A DNA stretch of 64,000 bases from Rhodospirillales bacterium (GTDB lineage Bacteria; Pseudomonadota; Alphaproteobacteria; Micavibrionales; Micavibrionaceae): contig JACKIQ010000003.1 in assembly GCA_020638365.1 (NCBI GenBank), positions 124,001 through 188,000 on the forward strand. The letters are read 5' to 3'. The notes below the pieces were generated by a model. That model saw only the letters and a list, made by a program, of their open reading frames with translations, had not been told where the DNA came from and made no database searches. This document shows, one piece after another, positions 1 through 8,695 of the stretch. Every line of letters begins with the position of its first letter. Position 1 is the first letter of the stretch. The translations under genes were made by a program, and so were the position numbers.

Positions 1-573
1 GGGGTGATGACGCTTTCAGGCGCCTGGCATAAACTGCGCGAAGATCCCGTGTTGCGGTTTATGATTATATCTTTGGCTTTTTATGGAATGAGTACGTTTG
101 AGGGACCTCTTATGTCCATCAAGTCCGTGAACTCGCTGTCTCACTATACAGACTGGACGATCGGGCATGTGCATTCCGGTGCGTTGGGATGGGTCGGGTT
201 TATCAGCTTCGGGGCACTGTATTACATGGTTCCCGTGCTTTGGGGCCGCGAGAAGCTTTATTCCATGAAGCTGGTCAACCTGCATTTGTGGATTGCCACG
301 ATCGGGATTGTTCTTTACATCGCCGCGATGTGGGTCTCCGGTATTATGCAAGGCTTAATGTGGCGGGATTACGATGACATGGGCTTCCTAGAATACTCGT
401 TTGTCGAGTCCGTCATGGCCATGCACCCGTTCTACCTGATCCGGGCTTTGGGCGGTGCGCTCTATGTTATTGGCGCCCTTATCATGACTTACAATTTCTA
501 CCGGACAATCAAAGGCGATGTTTGTGAAGAAGAGTACAAAACCGACGGCGTATTAAAAGGAGCGGTCGCATGA
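1..573 (+). CDS. ccoN: cbb3-type cytochrome c oxidase subunit I, C-terminal part
   Basis: This is the C-terminal part of the catalytic subunit of the high-affinity cbb3 terminal oxidase, which reduces O2 at a heme b3/CuB centre in the inner membrane. The reading frame is open from the window edge, so the gene starts upstream and the ATG at 7 is not its start. The GHVHSGALGW motif near visible residue 60 carries the two histidines that ligate low-spin heme b and heme b3 in this family. Several membrane helices follow, including the MHPFYLIRALGG stretch typical of CcoN. The stop overlaps the ccoO start (ATGA), as in a translationally coupled operon. The CuB histidines lie outside the window. 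Confidence 0.96.
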   Translation, partial: GVMTLSGAWHKLREDPVLRFMIISLAFYGMSTFEGPLMSIKSVNSLSHYTDWTIGHVHSGALGWVGFISFGALYYMVPVLWGREKLYSMKLVNLHLWIATIGIVLYIAAMWVSGIMQGLMWRDYDDMGFLEYSFVESVMAMHPFYLIRALGGALYVIGALIMTYNFYRTIKGDVCEEEYKTDGVLKGAVA

Positions 574-1313
574 GCTTTATCAAGAAACACGAAAAACTCG
601 AAAAAAATTCGATCCTGCTGTTGATCTCGATTATCGTTGCCGTTTTGATCGGTGGGGTGGTAGAAGTCATCCCGTTGTTCAGAACCGAGACGGTCATCGA
701 GCCGGTCAAGGGCGTGCGGCCTTATACACCGCTGGAACTTGCCGGGTATAACATTTATATCCGCGAGGGATGCTATAACTGTCATTCCCAGCAAGTCCGG
801 CCTTTAAGGGATGAAGTCGCTCGTTACGGTCACTACTCACTGGCCGCGGAGTCGATGTACGACCACCCGTTCCAGTGGGGTTCAAAACGGACGGGTCCTG
901 ATCTGGCCCGGGTTGGCGGGAAATATTCGGATGAGTGGCATGTGGCGCACATGGTCGAGCCACGCGATGTCGTGCCCGAGTCGATCATGCCTTCTTACAG
1001 CTTCCTTCTACATACCGGAGCGAAGATCGACGATCTGGGACAGCATCTGAAGACTTTGAGGATTGTCGGGGTTCCATATACGGACGAGATGATCGAAAAC
1101 GCCGAGAAGGATGCCATTGCGCAAGCCGCTCCCGCAGACAAGGTCGATACGGATGGTTTCCACGGTCGATACGGAGAGAAAGTCTTGGCCCGTGATTTCG
1201 ACGGCCAGCCGGAGATGATTTCCGAGATGGACGCGCTTATCGCCTATCTTCAGGTTCTGGGAACTATGGTTGATTTCAAATCTGCCGAAGAGGTTGAGGA
1301 GAGCGCGCCATGA
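570..1313 (+). CDS. ccoO: cbb3-type cytochrome c oxidase subunit II (monoheme)
   Basis: CcoO is the membrane-anchored monoheme cytochrome c subunit that passes electrons to CcoN. The 247-residue protein has one N-terminal membrane anchor at about residues 14-37. The single heme-binding motif is CYNCH (C68, C71, H72), followed by SQQVRP as in the family. A downstream methionine in the ESIMPSY segment is the likely axial ligand. It starts on the ATGA overlap with ccoN and overlaps ccoQ by four bases, so it is part of a tight operon. Length is normal for alphaproteobacterial CcoO. Confidence 0.96.
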   Translation: MSFIKKHEKLEKNSILLLISIIVAVLIGGVVEVIPLFRTETVIEPVKGVRPYTPLELAGYNIYIREGCYNCHSQQVRPLRDEVARYGHYSLAAESMYDHPFQWGSKRTGPDLARVGGKYSDEWHVAHMVEPRDVVPESIMPSYSFLLHTGAKIDDLGQHLKTLRIVGVPYTDEMIENAEKDAIAQAAPADKVDTDGFHGRYGEKVLARDFDGQPEMISEMDALIAYLQVLGTMVDFKSAEEVEESAP

Positions 1314-1465
1314 TAGATTGGATCAGCCAGAATGCCGGGCTTGCCGGACTGTTGTTTTTCTTCTTGTTTTTTGTGCTGATGGCGCTGTGGGTATACAGGC
1401 CGGGAGCAAAGAAGACTTATCAAGACTATGCCAGCATTCCCCTAAAGGAGGGTGACTATGACTGA
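1310..1465 (+). CDS. ccoQ: cbb3 oxidase small subunit CcoQ/FixQ
   Basis: This is a 51-residue protein starting MIDWISQNAG, with a single hydrophobic helix (about residues 11-28) and then a short charged tail (YRPGAKKTYQDYA). Position between ccoO and ccoP, size, and the YRPG-type motif after the helix all match CcoQ/FixQ, a small subunit that stabilises the cbb3 complex. The start overlaps the ccoO stop by four bases. The stop lies eight bases inside ccoP, so the two are translationally coupled. Confidence 0.92.
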   Translation: MIDWISQNAGLAGLLFFFLFFVLMALWVYRPGAKKTYQDYASIPLKEGDYD

Positions 1466-2603
1466 TGGAAATAAAAAGAACCCCGGACATCAGGGTAAAG
1501 AGATTGACCGTGTTTCGGGCGTAGAGACCACCGGGCACGAGTGGGACGGGCTGAAAGAGCTTAACAATCCTGCACCCCGTTGGTGGCTTTGGGTTTTCTA
1601 TATCACCTGCATCTGGTCTGTGTGGTACTGGGTGGTTTATCCTTCTTGGCCGACGCTCAGCGGGGCAACGGAAGGCTCTTATGGATGGACGCAGTATAAA
1701 AAGCTGGCCGCCGAGCAACAGGAGATTATTGACCGGCAGAACGCCTATCTTGATCGCTTTAAGAAGGCTTCTTTCAGCCAGATTCTCAAGGACAAGGAGC
1801 TTTATGCTTTCGCCAAGGCCGGGGGAAGCGCAGCGTTCAAAGATAATTGCGCGACCTGTCACGGTACAGGCGGAGCCGGTGGGCCCGGATATCCAAACCT
1901 GAACGACGACGACTGGTTGTGGGGCGGGGAGATCGACACGATTTACGAGACCATTCTTTACGGTATCCGTTCTGCGCATGACGATACGCGTATTTCGGAA
2001 ATGCCGGCATTCGGTAAGGATGAGCTGCTGGAAGCTGGCCAGGTCGAGCAGGTTGTTGACTATGTTCTGAGCCTTTCCGGTAAAGGCGGCGAGCATCATG
2101 GAGACCTGAATGCGGGTCAGCAGATTTTTGAGGAAAACTGCGCATCCTGTCATGGCGAGGACGCCAAAGGACTCCGCGATTCCGGTGCGCCTAACCTGAC
2201 CGATTCTATCTGGTTATTCGGGGGCGACAGGGCTTCTGTCTATAAAACCGTATTTGAAGGACGCAAAGGGGTTATGCCCACATGGGTCGACCGCCTTGAT
2301 AAACAGACCATTCGCCAGCTGGCCGTTTACGTGCACGAGCTCGGAGGCGGGGAGACTCGCGAGGCGAGCGCCAGCGAGCAGGCGGCTCCTATGGAAGCCA
2401 CGCCAGTTCAGGACGAGTCGTCGGCGTCTGACGAAGACGTCGCTCCAAGCGAAGTGGCCGTTCCTGACGAAGGCGAGGATTCTATTGACGAAGAAGACTC
2501 TTCGGGGGTATCAGAGCCTCTGGAAGAGACGGCGGTCCCTGTAGAAGAGGCTGCGCCCCCTATGCCGGAGGAAACGGAAACTAACAGCCATGACGGAGAG
2601 TAA
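1458..2603 (+). CDS. ccoP: cbb3-type cytochrome c oxidase subunit III (diheme), with acidic tail
   Basis: CcoP is the diheme cytochrome c that is the electron entry subunit of the cbb3 oxidase. I start it at ATG 1458, which has an AGGAGG site six bases upstream; an in-frame GTG at 1452 is less likely. An N-terminal CcoP-type domain with one membrane helix (about residues 42-61) precedes two heme motifs, CATCH (C131-H135) and CASCH (C228-H232). The last 80 or so residues (about 301-381) are an acidic, Ala/Pro/Glu-rich, low-complexity tail that ordinary CcoP proteins lack. The 3' end overlaps ccoG by 14 bases. Confidence 0.95.
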   Translation: MTDGNKKNPGHQGKEIDRVSGVETTGHEWDGLKELNNPAPRWWLWVFYITCIWSVWYWVVYPSWPTLSGATEGSYGWTQYKKLAAEQQEIIDRQNAYLDRFKKASFSQILKDKELYAFAKAGGSAAFKDNCATCHGTGGAGGPGYPNLNDDDWLWGGEIDTIYETILYGIRSAHDDTRISEMPAFGKDELLEAGQVEQVVDYVLSLSGKGGEHHGDLNAGQQIFEENCASCHGEDAKGLRDSGAPNLTDSIWLFGGDRASVYKTVFEGRKGVMPTWVDRLDKQTIRQLAVYVHELGGGETREASASEQAAPMEATPVQDESSASDEDVAPSEVAVPDEGEDSIDEEDSSGVSEPLEETAVPVEEAAPPMPEETETNSHDGE

Positions 2604-4011
2604 CGAGCCGGAGATTACGTTTTTTGCCAAGCAGGAACGAATCTATCCCAAGCGGGTCTGGGGACGGTACAGAAAGCTCAAGTGGGTGGCTATGGTCATC
2701 ACGCTGGGTATTTATTATCTCGCGCCGTTTATTCGCTGGGACCGCGGGCCGAATGCGCCGGATCAGGCGATCTTAATAGACCTTCCCAATCGCCGAGCGT
2801 ACTGGTTTTTCATAGAGATATGGCCGCAGGAAGTTTATTTCCTGACCGGAATTCTTATTCTGGCCGCGGTCGCGCTCTTTTTTGTTACCAGTCTTTTCGG
2901 CCGGGTCTGGTGCGGATATTTCTGTCCGCAGACCGTCTGGACCGATCTTTTTGTGTGGGTCGAACGGATCGTTCAGGGCGACCGTAATAAACGGAAGAAG
3001 TTGCGCGAGGGTCCGTGGACTTTCGAAAAGTTATGGAAGATGGCTGCAACCCATTTTCTTTGGCTGGTTATTGCCTGGGTTACTGCGGGATCGTTCGTCC
3101 TTTATTTTAACGATGCGCCGACACTGGTCTGGAGTTTTTTTGAACTTAACGTATCGTCTACTGTTTTGGCGTTCATTGCAGGATTGACGTTCAGTACCTA
3201 TGTGATGGCCGGTTTCGCGCGTGAGCAAGTCTGCATCTATATGTGCCCCTATGCGCGGTTCCAGTCGGCTATGTTCGATTCTGATACTCTGATTATCGGT
3301 TATGACGAAGTGCGCGGGGAAAAACGCGGAAAACACAAGAAAGGGGAGCCGTGGGACGGGCGCGGGCATTGTGTGGACTGCACGGCCTGTGTGCAGGTCT
3401 GTCCGATGGGGATCGACATCCGGGACGGGTTGCAGATGGAGTGTATTGCCTGCGGATTGTGCGTGGATGCATGCAACAATATCATGGACAAGGTCGAGTT
3501 GCCGCGCGGCCTGATCCGTTATGATACCGAGAGGCGCATGTCCCTACCTGAAGCGGAGCGGAGCAAGAAGGTCGTCCATCTTATGCGACCGCGGACTTTT
3601 TATTATGTAGTGATCCTGGCGCTTGTCGGGGGAGTTATGCTTTATGCTCTCATTACGCGAGCGCCGCAGGAGTTGCATGTTCTGCACGACCGGAATCCTT
3701 TGTTTGTAGCGCTTTCAGACGGGTCCATTCGGAACGGGTACGTTCTGAAAATCCTTAACAAAACGCACGATCACCGGCGCTATTCGGTTTCGGTCGAGGG
3801 ACTTGAGAACGTTGTTCTCGAAATTCAGGGGGCCGGGGACATTCAGCCCGAAAATCTTTATGTGGAAGCGGACAGCGTCGGCAGCTTTCATATCACTGTC
3901 AGCGCTGCTGTCGAGGCCGGGCCACCAGTGCCAGTCACTTTTATCCTTATTGACAAGCAAAGCGGGGAACGTTCAGTGTATGAAAGCATCTTTGTTTCAG
4001 AAAGGGGCTGA
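2590..4011 (+). CDS. ccoG: cbb3 oxidase assembly ferredoxin / cupric reductase CcoG
   Basis: CcoG (FixG/RdxA family) is a polytopic membrane protein with two 4Fe-4S clusters that supports copper delivery to cbb3 oxidase. Residues 33-225 hold about five helices and the WCGYFCPQ and MCPYARFQ motifs of the NapH-like membrane domain. The ferredoxin domain has C261-x2-C-x2-C-x3-CP and C285-x2-C-x2-C-x3-C. The final 150 or so residues form an Ig-like periplasmic FixG C-terminal domain behind a helix near 340-360. At 473 residues it is normal length. It overlaps the ccoP end by 14 bases. Confidence 0.96.
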   Translation: MTESNEPEITFFAKQERIYPKRVWGRYRKLKWVAMVITLGIYYLAPFIRWDRGPNAPDQAILIDLPNRRAYWFFIEIWPQEVYFLTGILILAAVALFFVTSLFGRVWCGYFCPQTVWTDLFVWVERIVQGDRNKRKKLREGPWTFEKLWKMAATHFLWLVIAWVTAGSFVLYFNDAPTLVWSFFELNVSSTVLAFIAGLTFSTYVMAGFAREQVCIYMCPYARFQSAMFDSDTLIIGYDEVRGEKRGKHKKGEPWDGRGHCVDCTACVQVCPMGIDIRDGLQMECIACGLCVDACNNIMDKVELPRGLIRYDTERRMSLPEAERSKKVVHLMRPRTFYYVVILALVGGVMLYALITRAPQELHVLHDRNPLFVALSDGSIRNGYVLKILNKTHDHRRYSVSVEGLENVVLEIQGAGDIQPENLYVEADSVGSFHITVSAAVEAGPPVPVTFILIDKQSGERSVYESIFVSERG

Positions 4012-4016
4012 TCCTG

Positions 4017-4493
4017 ATGAACGAGCTTTCTCAAGGCAAGCCGATTGATCGCTATATTCCCTGGTTTTTTGTCCTTTTTTTTCTGGTTTTTATGATTCTG
4101 GACGGGATTTTCGTTTATATCGCGGTTTATACCCATACAGGCGTTGTCACTGAAAAGGCTTACGAGAAGGGCTTGGACTACGACGCTTTTCTGGAAAAGG
4201 CCGAAAAGCAGAAAGCCTCGGGCGTTCTGTTGACAACCACGTATGAGAATGATTTGTTTCGGCTTGTGTTACGTGACGCCGACGGGCAGCCTATGGACGG
4301 AGCGGCGGTAAAGGCTCTTTTCTTTCGTCCGGTCAGTGACGGTCATGATTTTTCGGTTTCATTGACGTCTGCCGGGGACGGTGTTTATTCTACGGAGGTC
4401 CGACCGCCGTTGCCCGGGGCTTGGACTGTTAAGGTCGAAGCCGAATGGAAAACGCAGATTTTTCGAACGACAGCCCGCATCAACGCGCAATAA
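4017..4493 (+). CDS. fixH: FixH/CcoH family cbb3 assembly protein
   Basis: FixH is a small membrane protein needed for assembly of cbb3 oxidase, usually next to the copper ATPase FixI. The 158 residues begin with a cytoplasmic segment and one membrane helix (about 15-37), then a periplasmic domain. The segment AYEKGLDYD and the later region ending in a short beta domain (LPGAWTVKVEA) are typical of the family. The gene follows ccoG after five bases, and its 3' end overlaps fixI by 49 bases. Confidence 0.9.
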   Translation: MNELSQGKPIDRYIPWFFVLFFLVFMILDGIFVYIAVYTHTGVVTEKAYEKGLDYDAFLEKAEKQKASGVLLTTTYENDLFRLVLRDADGQPMDGAAVKALFFRPVSDGHDFSVSLTSAGDGVYSTEVRPPLPGAWTVKVEAEWKTQIFRTTARINAQ

Positions 4494-6670
4494 AAACAGG
4501 TCTTCGCGAGGCGACAGACGGTTACGATTCCCTTGTCCGGGAAACCCCAGAAGGGGCGTTCCGGCTGGAAGTTATGGTCGGTGGGGTTCATTGTGCGGGC
4601 TGCATCCAGAAGATTGAATCGACACTTATGGATCAGACGGGGGTCGAGAATGCGCGTGTCAATTTTTCGACGCGCAGACTTGCTATCTGGTGGACCGGAG
4701 AGCGCGCCCGAGCCAATGACCTTGTTGCCTTGGTAGAACGGCTCGGGTACGAGGTGCGGCCTTTCGATGCCCATGCGGGCAGGGAGGAAAGCGAGGAAGA
4801 GAAATTCTTGCTTCTGTGTCTTGGTGTCGCCGGGTTTGCGATGGGCAACATCATGCTGCTGTCTGTTGGGCTGTGGAGTACGGATACAGAGACTATGGGT
4901 TTTGCGACCCGTGATTTTCTTCACTGGATTTCGGCTTTGATTGCTATCCCCTCTGTCGTGTTTTCCGGGCGTCCCTTTTTCCGATCCGCTTTTAAAGCCC
5001 TTTCCCATGGGCAGACGAATATGGACGTTCCGATCTCAGTTGCGGTCACACTGGCTTGCGGCATGAGCCTTTTCGAAACATTACGTCACGCGGAACATGT
5101 TTATTTTGATTCCGCAGTCATGCTTCTATTTTTTCTATTGATCGGGAGATACTTGGATTTCCGGGCCAGACGAAGCGCACGTAGCGCTGCAACCGATTTG
5201 ATGTCTACCCTTTCCGGGTTTGCGCGTGTCGAAGAAGATGGAAGAATACGAACCGTACCGATCCGCGATTTGAAGCCTGATATGTGCGTTTTAGTCAGCG
5301 CCGGGGAAAAATTTCCCGTTGATGGCGTTATCGAGAAAGGGGAGGCTGAAGTCGATACCTCTCTTGTGACTGGGGAGACATTGCCTCGAACCGTTAAGGC
5401 CGGGCTGGAGGTTTATGCCGGAACCATTAATCTTAGTGCGCCTGTAACCATTCGTGTTTCAAAGGCTGCGGAAGATTCGCTTCTTGCCGATATCGTTCGC
5501 CTTATGGAGAAGGCGGAGCAGGGGCAGGCTCAGTACGTGCGGCTGGCCGACCGAGTGGCCAAGCTTTATACGCCAGTTGTGCATGGTCTGGCTCTGGCCG
5601 CTTTTATTCTGTGGTGGGGAATTGTAGGCATCGCGTGGCAAAAAGCTATGATGATTTCCGTAACTGTTTTGATCATCACCTGTCCCTGCGCTCTGGGGCT
5701 GGCTGTTCCGGTGGTTCAGGTTCTGGCCACAGGCCGGTTAATGAAATCGCGCGTGCTGGTTAAATCCGGAGATGCGCTAGAGAGACTAGCCAAAGCGGAT
5801 ACGGTTATCTTTGATAAAACCGGAACTTTGACATATGGACGCCCTGAAATGGTGTCTTCGCATGCGCCTCAAGATTTTCAGCTTGCGGCTTCTTTAGCTT
5901 CCCATAGCCGTCATCCTCTCTCCAAGGCGGTTGTCGCAGCCTATAATGGGCCGCTGCTGGAGCTTACCGATGTGCAGGAGGTTTCCGGCAAAGGGGTGAG
6001 TGCGTTGTATCAGGGGCGGCAAGTCAAAATAGGCAGCCGGCAATGGTGCGGAGATCAGGATGCGAATGTCAGTCAGGGGCCGGAACTGTGGCTTCTGGTC
6101 GAGGGGCAAGCGCCGGTTCTTTTTCAGTTTTCGGATGTTTTGCGCGAGGATACGCGGGAAACGGTGGCCAGACTCATCAAGGACGGGCTTGCGGTTTACC
6201 TTGTTTCGGGAGACCGGGAGAGCGTTTCGCGTCATATCGGTGAGAGCGCTGGGATACCGGCCGATCAAGTTTTATCGGAAAAAACGCCGACAAAAAAATA
6301 TGACATTCTTGAAGGGCTAAGAAAAGAAGGGCGGCATGTGCTTATGGTCGGAGACGGGCTGAACGATGCGCCGGTTCTGGCCGGGGCGGATGTTTCCATG
6401 GCGCCGGGAACGGCGGTCGATATGGCCCAGAGCGCCGCAGATATTGTCTTTATGGGAGACAAACTCTCTTCTGTGAAGGATGTAAGGGACGTGGCGGTTT
6501 TTGCCCAGAAACTGGTCAGGCAGAACTTCCTTCTGGCGCTTTTGTATAATCTTATCGCCGTTCCCCTTGGTTTTGCAGGGCTTGTTACCCCTATGATCGC
6601 GGCTCTCGCCATGTCCGGTTCGTCCCTTATTGTTATCGCCAATTCTTTCCGGTTGAAGGCTATCGTATGA
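4445..6670 (+). CDS. fixI: Cu+-exporting P1B-type ATPase CcoI/FixI
   Basis: This P-type ATPase moves copper across the inner membrane for cbb3 oxidase maturation. An N-terminal metal-binding HMA domain has HCAGC (C50, C53). The actuator loop carries TGET, the membrane metal site is CPC in ITCPCALG (near residue 413), and the phosphorylation motif is DKTGT (near residue 457). The N-domain has the HP dipeptide in SRHPLSK, and the hinge GDGLNDAP is intact. Length (741 aa) is normal. The proposed start lies 49 bases inside fixH; a later start would cut the extended N-terminus but keep the HMA domain. Confidence 0.96.
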   Translation: MENADFSNDSPHQRAIKTGLREATDGYDSLVRETPEGAFRLEVMVGGVHCAGCIQKIESTLMDQTGVENARVNFSTRRLAIWWTGERARANDLVALVERLGYEVRPFDAHAGREESEEEKFLLLCLGVAGFAMGNIMLLSVGLWSTDTETMGFATRDFLHWISALIAIPSVVFSGRPFFRSAFKALSHGQTNMDVPISVAVTLACGMSLFETLRHAEHVYFDSAVMLLFFLLIGRYLDFRARRSARSAATDLMSTLSGFARVEEDGRIRTVPIRDLKPDMCVLVSAGEKFPVDGVIEKGEAEVDTSLVTGETLPRTVKAGLEVYAGTINLSAPVTIRVSKAAEDSLLADIVRLMEKAEQGQAQYVRLADRVAKLYTPVVHGLALAAFILWWGIVGIAWQKAMMISVTVLIITCPCALGLAVPVVQVLATGRLMKSRVLVKSGDALERLAKADTVIFDKTGTLTYGRPEMVSSHAPQDFQLAASLASHSRHPLSKAVVAAYNGPLLELTDVQEVSGKGVSALYQGRQVKIGSRQWCGDQDANVSQGPELWLLVEGQAPVLFQFSDVLREDTRETVARLIKDGLAVYLVSGDRESVSRHIGESAGIPADQVLSEKTPTKKYDILEGLRKEGRHVLMVGDGLNDAPVLAGADVSMAPGTAVDMAQSAADIVFMGDKLSSVKDVRDVAVFAQKLVRQNFLLALLYNLIAVPLGFAGLVTPMIAALAMSGSSLIVIANSFRLKAIV

Positions 6671-6867
6671 GCGTACTGGTTTTCCTTATCCCGATTGCGC
6701 TGATTCTCGGTCTAGTCGGGCTTGCGGCTTTTATCTGGAGCATTCGCAGCGGCCAGTATGATGATCTGGAAGGGGCGAGTATGCGCATCTTGTTCGATGA
6801 CGATGTGCCAAAGGCCGCGAAGAGCGAAAAAAAGTCTGAAAAAAGTCAAAAAAACACACAGGATTGA
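6667..6867 (+). CDS. ccoS: cbb3 oxidase maturation protein CcoS
   Basis: CcoS is a small single-span membrane protein required for heme and copper insertion into CcoN. The 66 residues start with a long hydrophobic helix (about 3-25), followed by the family motif WSIRSGQYDDLEGAS and ILFDDD. A lysine/serine-rich tail follows. The start overlaps the fixI stop (ATGA). The stop codon lies inside the FNR-type palindrome that faces the ompW-like gene. Confidence 0.94.
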   Translation: MSVLVFLIPIALILGLVGLAAFIWSIRSGQYDDLEGASMRILFDDDVPKAAKSEKKSEKSQKNTQD

Positions 6868-6877
6868 TGAAAATCAA
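6864..6877. promoter_or_regulatory. FNR/FixK-type anaerobox in front of ompW-like gene
   Basis: The sequence is a perfect TTGAT-N4-ATCAA dyad, the consensus of FNR/FixK-family regulators. It includes the ccoS stop codon and lies 67 bases before the ompW-like ATG, a spacing that allows activation from upstream of a promoter. FNR control of ompW is established in E. coli; its use here is inferred. Confidence 0.75.
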
Positions 6878-6944
6878 GACCATGCTTATTATATTTGACC
6901 ATATTTCGCACGCGGGTTAATCCGCAGAGTTTCAGGAGGTTATC

Positions 6945-7580
6945 ATGAAAAAGGCACTTTTATTTTCTGCGTTGGTCGCTGGCACTGCTGCCGGAGCCTT
7001 TTCGACGCAAGCTTATGCAAAAGATCTGGGCGGTCCATGGTCCAAAGAACGTTTTCAGATTCGGGTTCGGGCTATTGACGTTATTCCGGACGTGGATTCC
7101 AGCGTGAACATCGGCGGCGATGTCGACGCGGATTATGCTATTACGCCGGAAGTCGATGTCACGTACTTCTTTACACAGAATATCGCTGCCGAGTTGATCG
7201 CCGCGACGTCCAAGCACGATCTTGAATATACCGGCAATACGGCCTTGGGCGATGCTTGGGTTCTTCCGCCCACGCTTATGCTGCAATATCACTTCACGCC
7301 GGACAGCCAGTTCAGCCCGTATGTCGGGGCGGGCGTCAACTACTCGGTTTTCTATTCCGAGGATGCAGCCAGCGGCTTTACCGATCTTGAAGTCGATAAC
7401 GGCTTTGGTTACGGTCTTCAGGCCGGTGCGGATTATTGGCTGAACGACCACTGGGGCGTTAACCTTGACGTTAAAAAGCTCTGGCTTAACGTCGACGCCA
7501 AGTTGAACAACGGGGCGATCCGGGCGGATGTCGATATGGATCCGTGGATTGTTGGAGCCGGGGTTTCCTACAGGTTCTAG
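6945..7580 (+). CDS. ompW: OmpW-family outer membrane beta-barrel protein
   Basis: OmpW proteins are eight-stranded outer-membrane barrels that pass small hydrophobic molecules. The 211-residue product has a cleavable signal peptide ending TQAYA. After it comes the family segment FQIRVRAIDVIPD, then DVTYFFTQNIAAEL and LQYHF, and the SPYVGAGVNYSVFY strand. The protein ends in an aromatic residue (YRF), as expected for outer-membrane insertion. A strong AGGAGG-like site precedes ATG 6945. The upstream anaerobox suggests induction under low oxygen together with the cbb3 oxidase. A hairpin terminator follows. Confidence 0.93.
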   Translation: MKKALLFSALVAGTAAGAFSTQAYAKDLGGPWSKERFQIRVRAIDVIPDVDSSVNIGGDVDADYAITPEVDVTYFFTQNIAAELIAATSKHDLEYTGNTALGDAWVLPPTLMLQYHFTPDSQFSPYVGAGVNYSVFYSEDAASGFTDLEVDNGFGYGLQAGADYWLNDHWGVNLDVKKLWLNVDAKLNNGAIRADVDMDPWIVGAGVSYRF

Positions 7581-7606
7581 TCCGGATTACGTAGTTTTCC
7601 TCTTTT

Positions 7607-7640
7607 AAAGCCTCCCGTTGTTTGCGGGGGGCTTTATTTT
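7607..7640 (+). terminator. Rho-independent terminator after ompW-like gene
   Basis: AAAGCCTCCCG at 7607-7617 pairs with CGGGGGGCTTT at 7625-7635 (one G-T pair) around a seven-base loop, then TTATTTTAT follows. It ends the ompW-like transcript 27 bases after the stop. Confidence 0.85.
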
Positions 7641-7717
7641 ATAAAAAAGGTGTGTTGTAGCTTACTTCATCCCTTTGAAGGTGTTGTAGTAATGTGAATT
7701 TTTTGTCACTATGCGCC

Positions 7718-8224
7718 ATGGATAAGAAGATGAATTATCCGGAGTGGTTGGATGTATTTCTGAAGAACAGCGTTGTCTGGGTGTTTTTCAGTGTGCTTGT
7801 CTTTGTCTATATCGCGTGGCACGGATTTTTTTATGTAAAATCTATGGCCGAGGTCCGTGAGGCTTCCGGCTATTTTTATGCTAAAAACTATGCAGAGGCC
7901 TATCAAAAAATACAGCCTCTTGCCATGAACGGCTATTCTGAATCTCGCTACCAGCTTGGCGTTATGACCGCCTTTGGGCTTGGTCCGGTGCGGAAAGACA
8001 AGATGCTGGCTATGTTCTGGTTTAACTGCAAGGATGTTAGCGGGTGCGTGGAAGGCCGTAACGAGTACCGTCTGGCTCTTGGATGTTTACAGGGAGAATG
8101 GGGAGAGCGCCGAGAAGAAGAATGCCTCTGGTGGATGAAAAGTTCGGCGGAGTTACAATATCAGGACGCTCTTGTGTGGCTTGACAAATACAATTCCAAA
8201 AAGAATGGAAAAGAGAAGGAATAG
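7718..8224 (+). CDS. Sel1-like repeat membrane protein, function unknown
   Basis: I do not recognise a specific function. From ATG 7718 the 168-residue product has one membrane helix (about residues 19-40) and then a helical domain. Its segments NGYSESRYQLGVMTAFGLG and the following MFWF resemble one or two degenerate Sel1/TPR repeats. Such repeats usually mediate protein contacts, here presumably on the periplasmic side. An in-frame GTG at 7694 could extend the protein by eight residues. No clear ribosome site is visible for either start. The gene stands alone between a terminator and a convergent gene. Confidence 0.6.
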   Translation: MDKKMNYPEWLDVFLKNSVVWVFFSVLVFVYIAWHGFFYVKSMAEVREASGYFYAKNYAEAYQKIQPLAMNGYSESRYQLGVMTAFGLGPVRKDKMLAMFWFNCKDVSGCVEGRNEYRLALGCLQGEWGERREEECLWWMKSSAELQYQDALVWLDKYNSKKNGKEKE

Positions 8225-8245
8225 AAGACTTTATTGCCTGTTTTC

Positions 8246-8695
8246 CTAGATTCTCGGCAAGCGTCTTCTGATAATGGCGAGAGCGACTGTCAGGCCTACT
8301 GTACCCAAACCCGCCAAGACCTGCATGCTTACGTTCTTTTTGCCTTGAGCCCTGCGAACGAAGTTTTCACAATTGTTTAGAAAAAGATTGTAAGAAAACT
8401 CTGTTTCTTCATAAGCTCTTTGAGCGGCCTCGGGGTCTGAAGGGTGGGTTGTCTCCCTGTAAATGCGTTTGCCATCAGAGAATTTCTCCAAAGTCTGGTC
8501 GATCGGAGCCAAGACGCTTTTATGGACCGTTCGGACCGTGTGATCGCCTGTTTGATTTTCTTTCGTTACTATTCCGTAATGACGCCAGATACCATAAAGA
8601 GGCGTGTAAATAACATCGCCCACCTTCAGTTCGGCGCTTTTTGCGCGCAACCGTTTGAAGGGGTTTAGTTTTTTTATCTTTTTTTTCAGTCTCAT
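8246..8695 (-). CDS. LRAT-domain (NlpC/P60-like) protein with C-terminal helix
   Basis: The 149-residue protein has the two hallmarks of the LRAT branch of the NlpC/P60 papain-like fold. These are a histidine motif (WRHYGIV, after GDVIYTPLYG) and a cysteine motif (NNCENF, compared with the family NCEHF). LRAT relatives act as lipid acyltransferases or phospholipases through a thioester intermediate. The second residue after Cys-Glu is Asn rather than His, so the family match is good but not exact. A hydrophobic helix near the C-terminus (about 124-142) with an arginine-rich end suggests membrane attachment. A lysine-rich N-terminus precedes the domain. It is monocistronic, on the opposite strand to its neighbours. 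Confidence 0.7.
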   Translation of the reverse strand: MRLKKKIKKLNPFKRLRAKSAELKVGDVIYTPLYGIWRHYGIVTKENQTGDHTVRTVHKSVLAPIDQTLEKFSDGKRIYRETTHPSDPEAAQRAYEETEFSYNLFLNNCENFVRRAQGKKNVSMQVLAGLGTVGLTVALAIIRRRLPRI

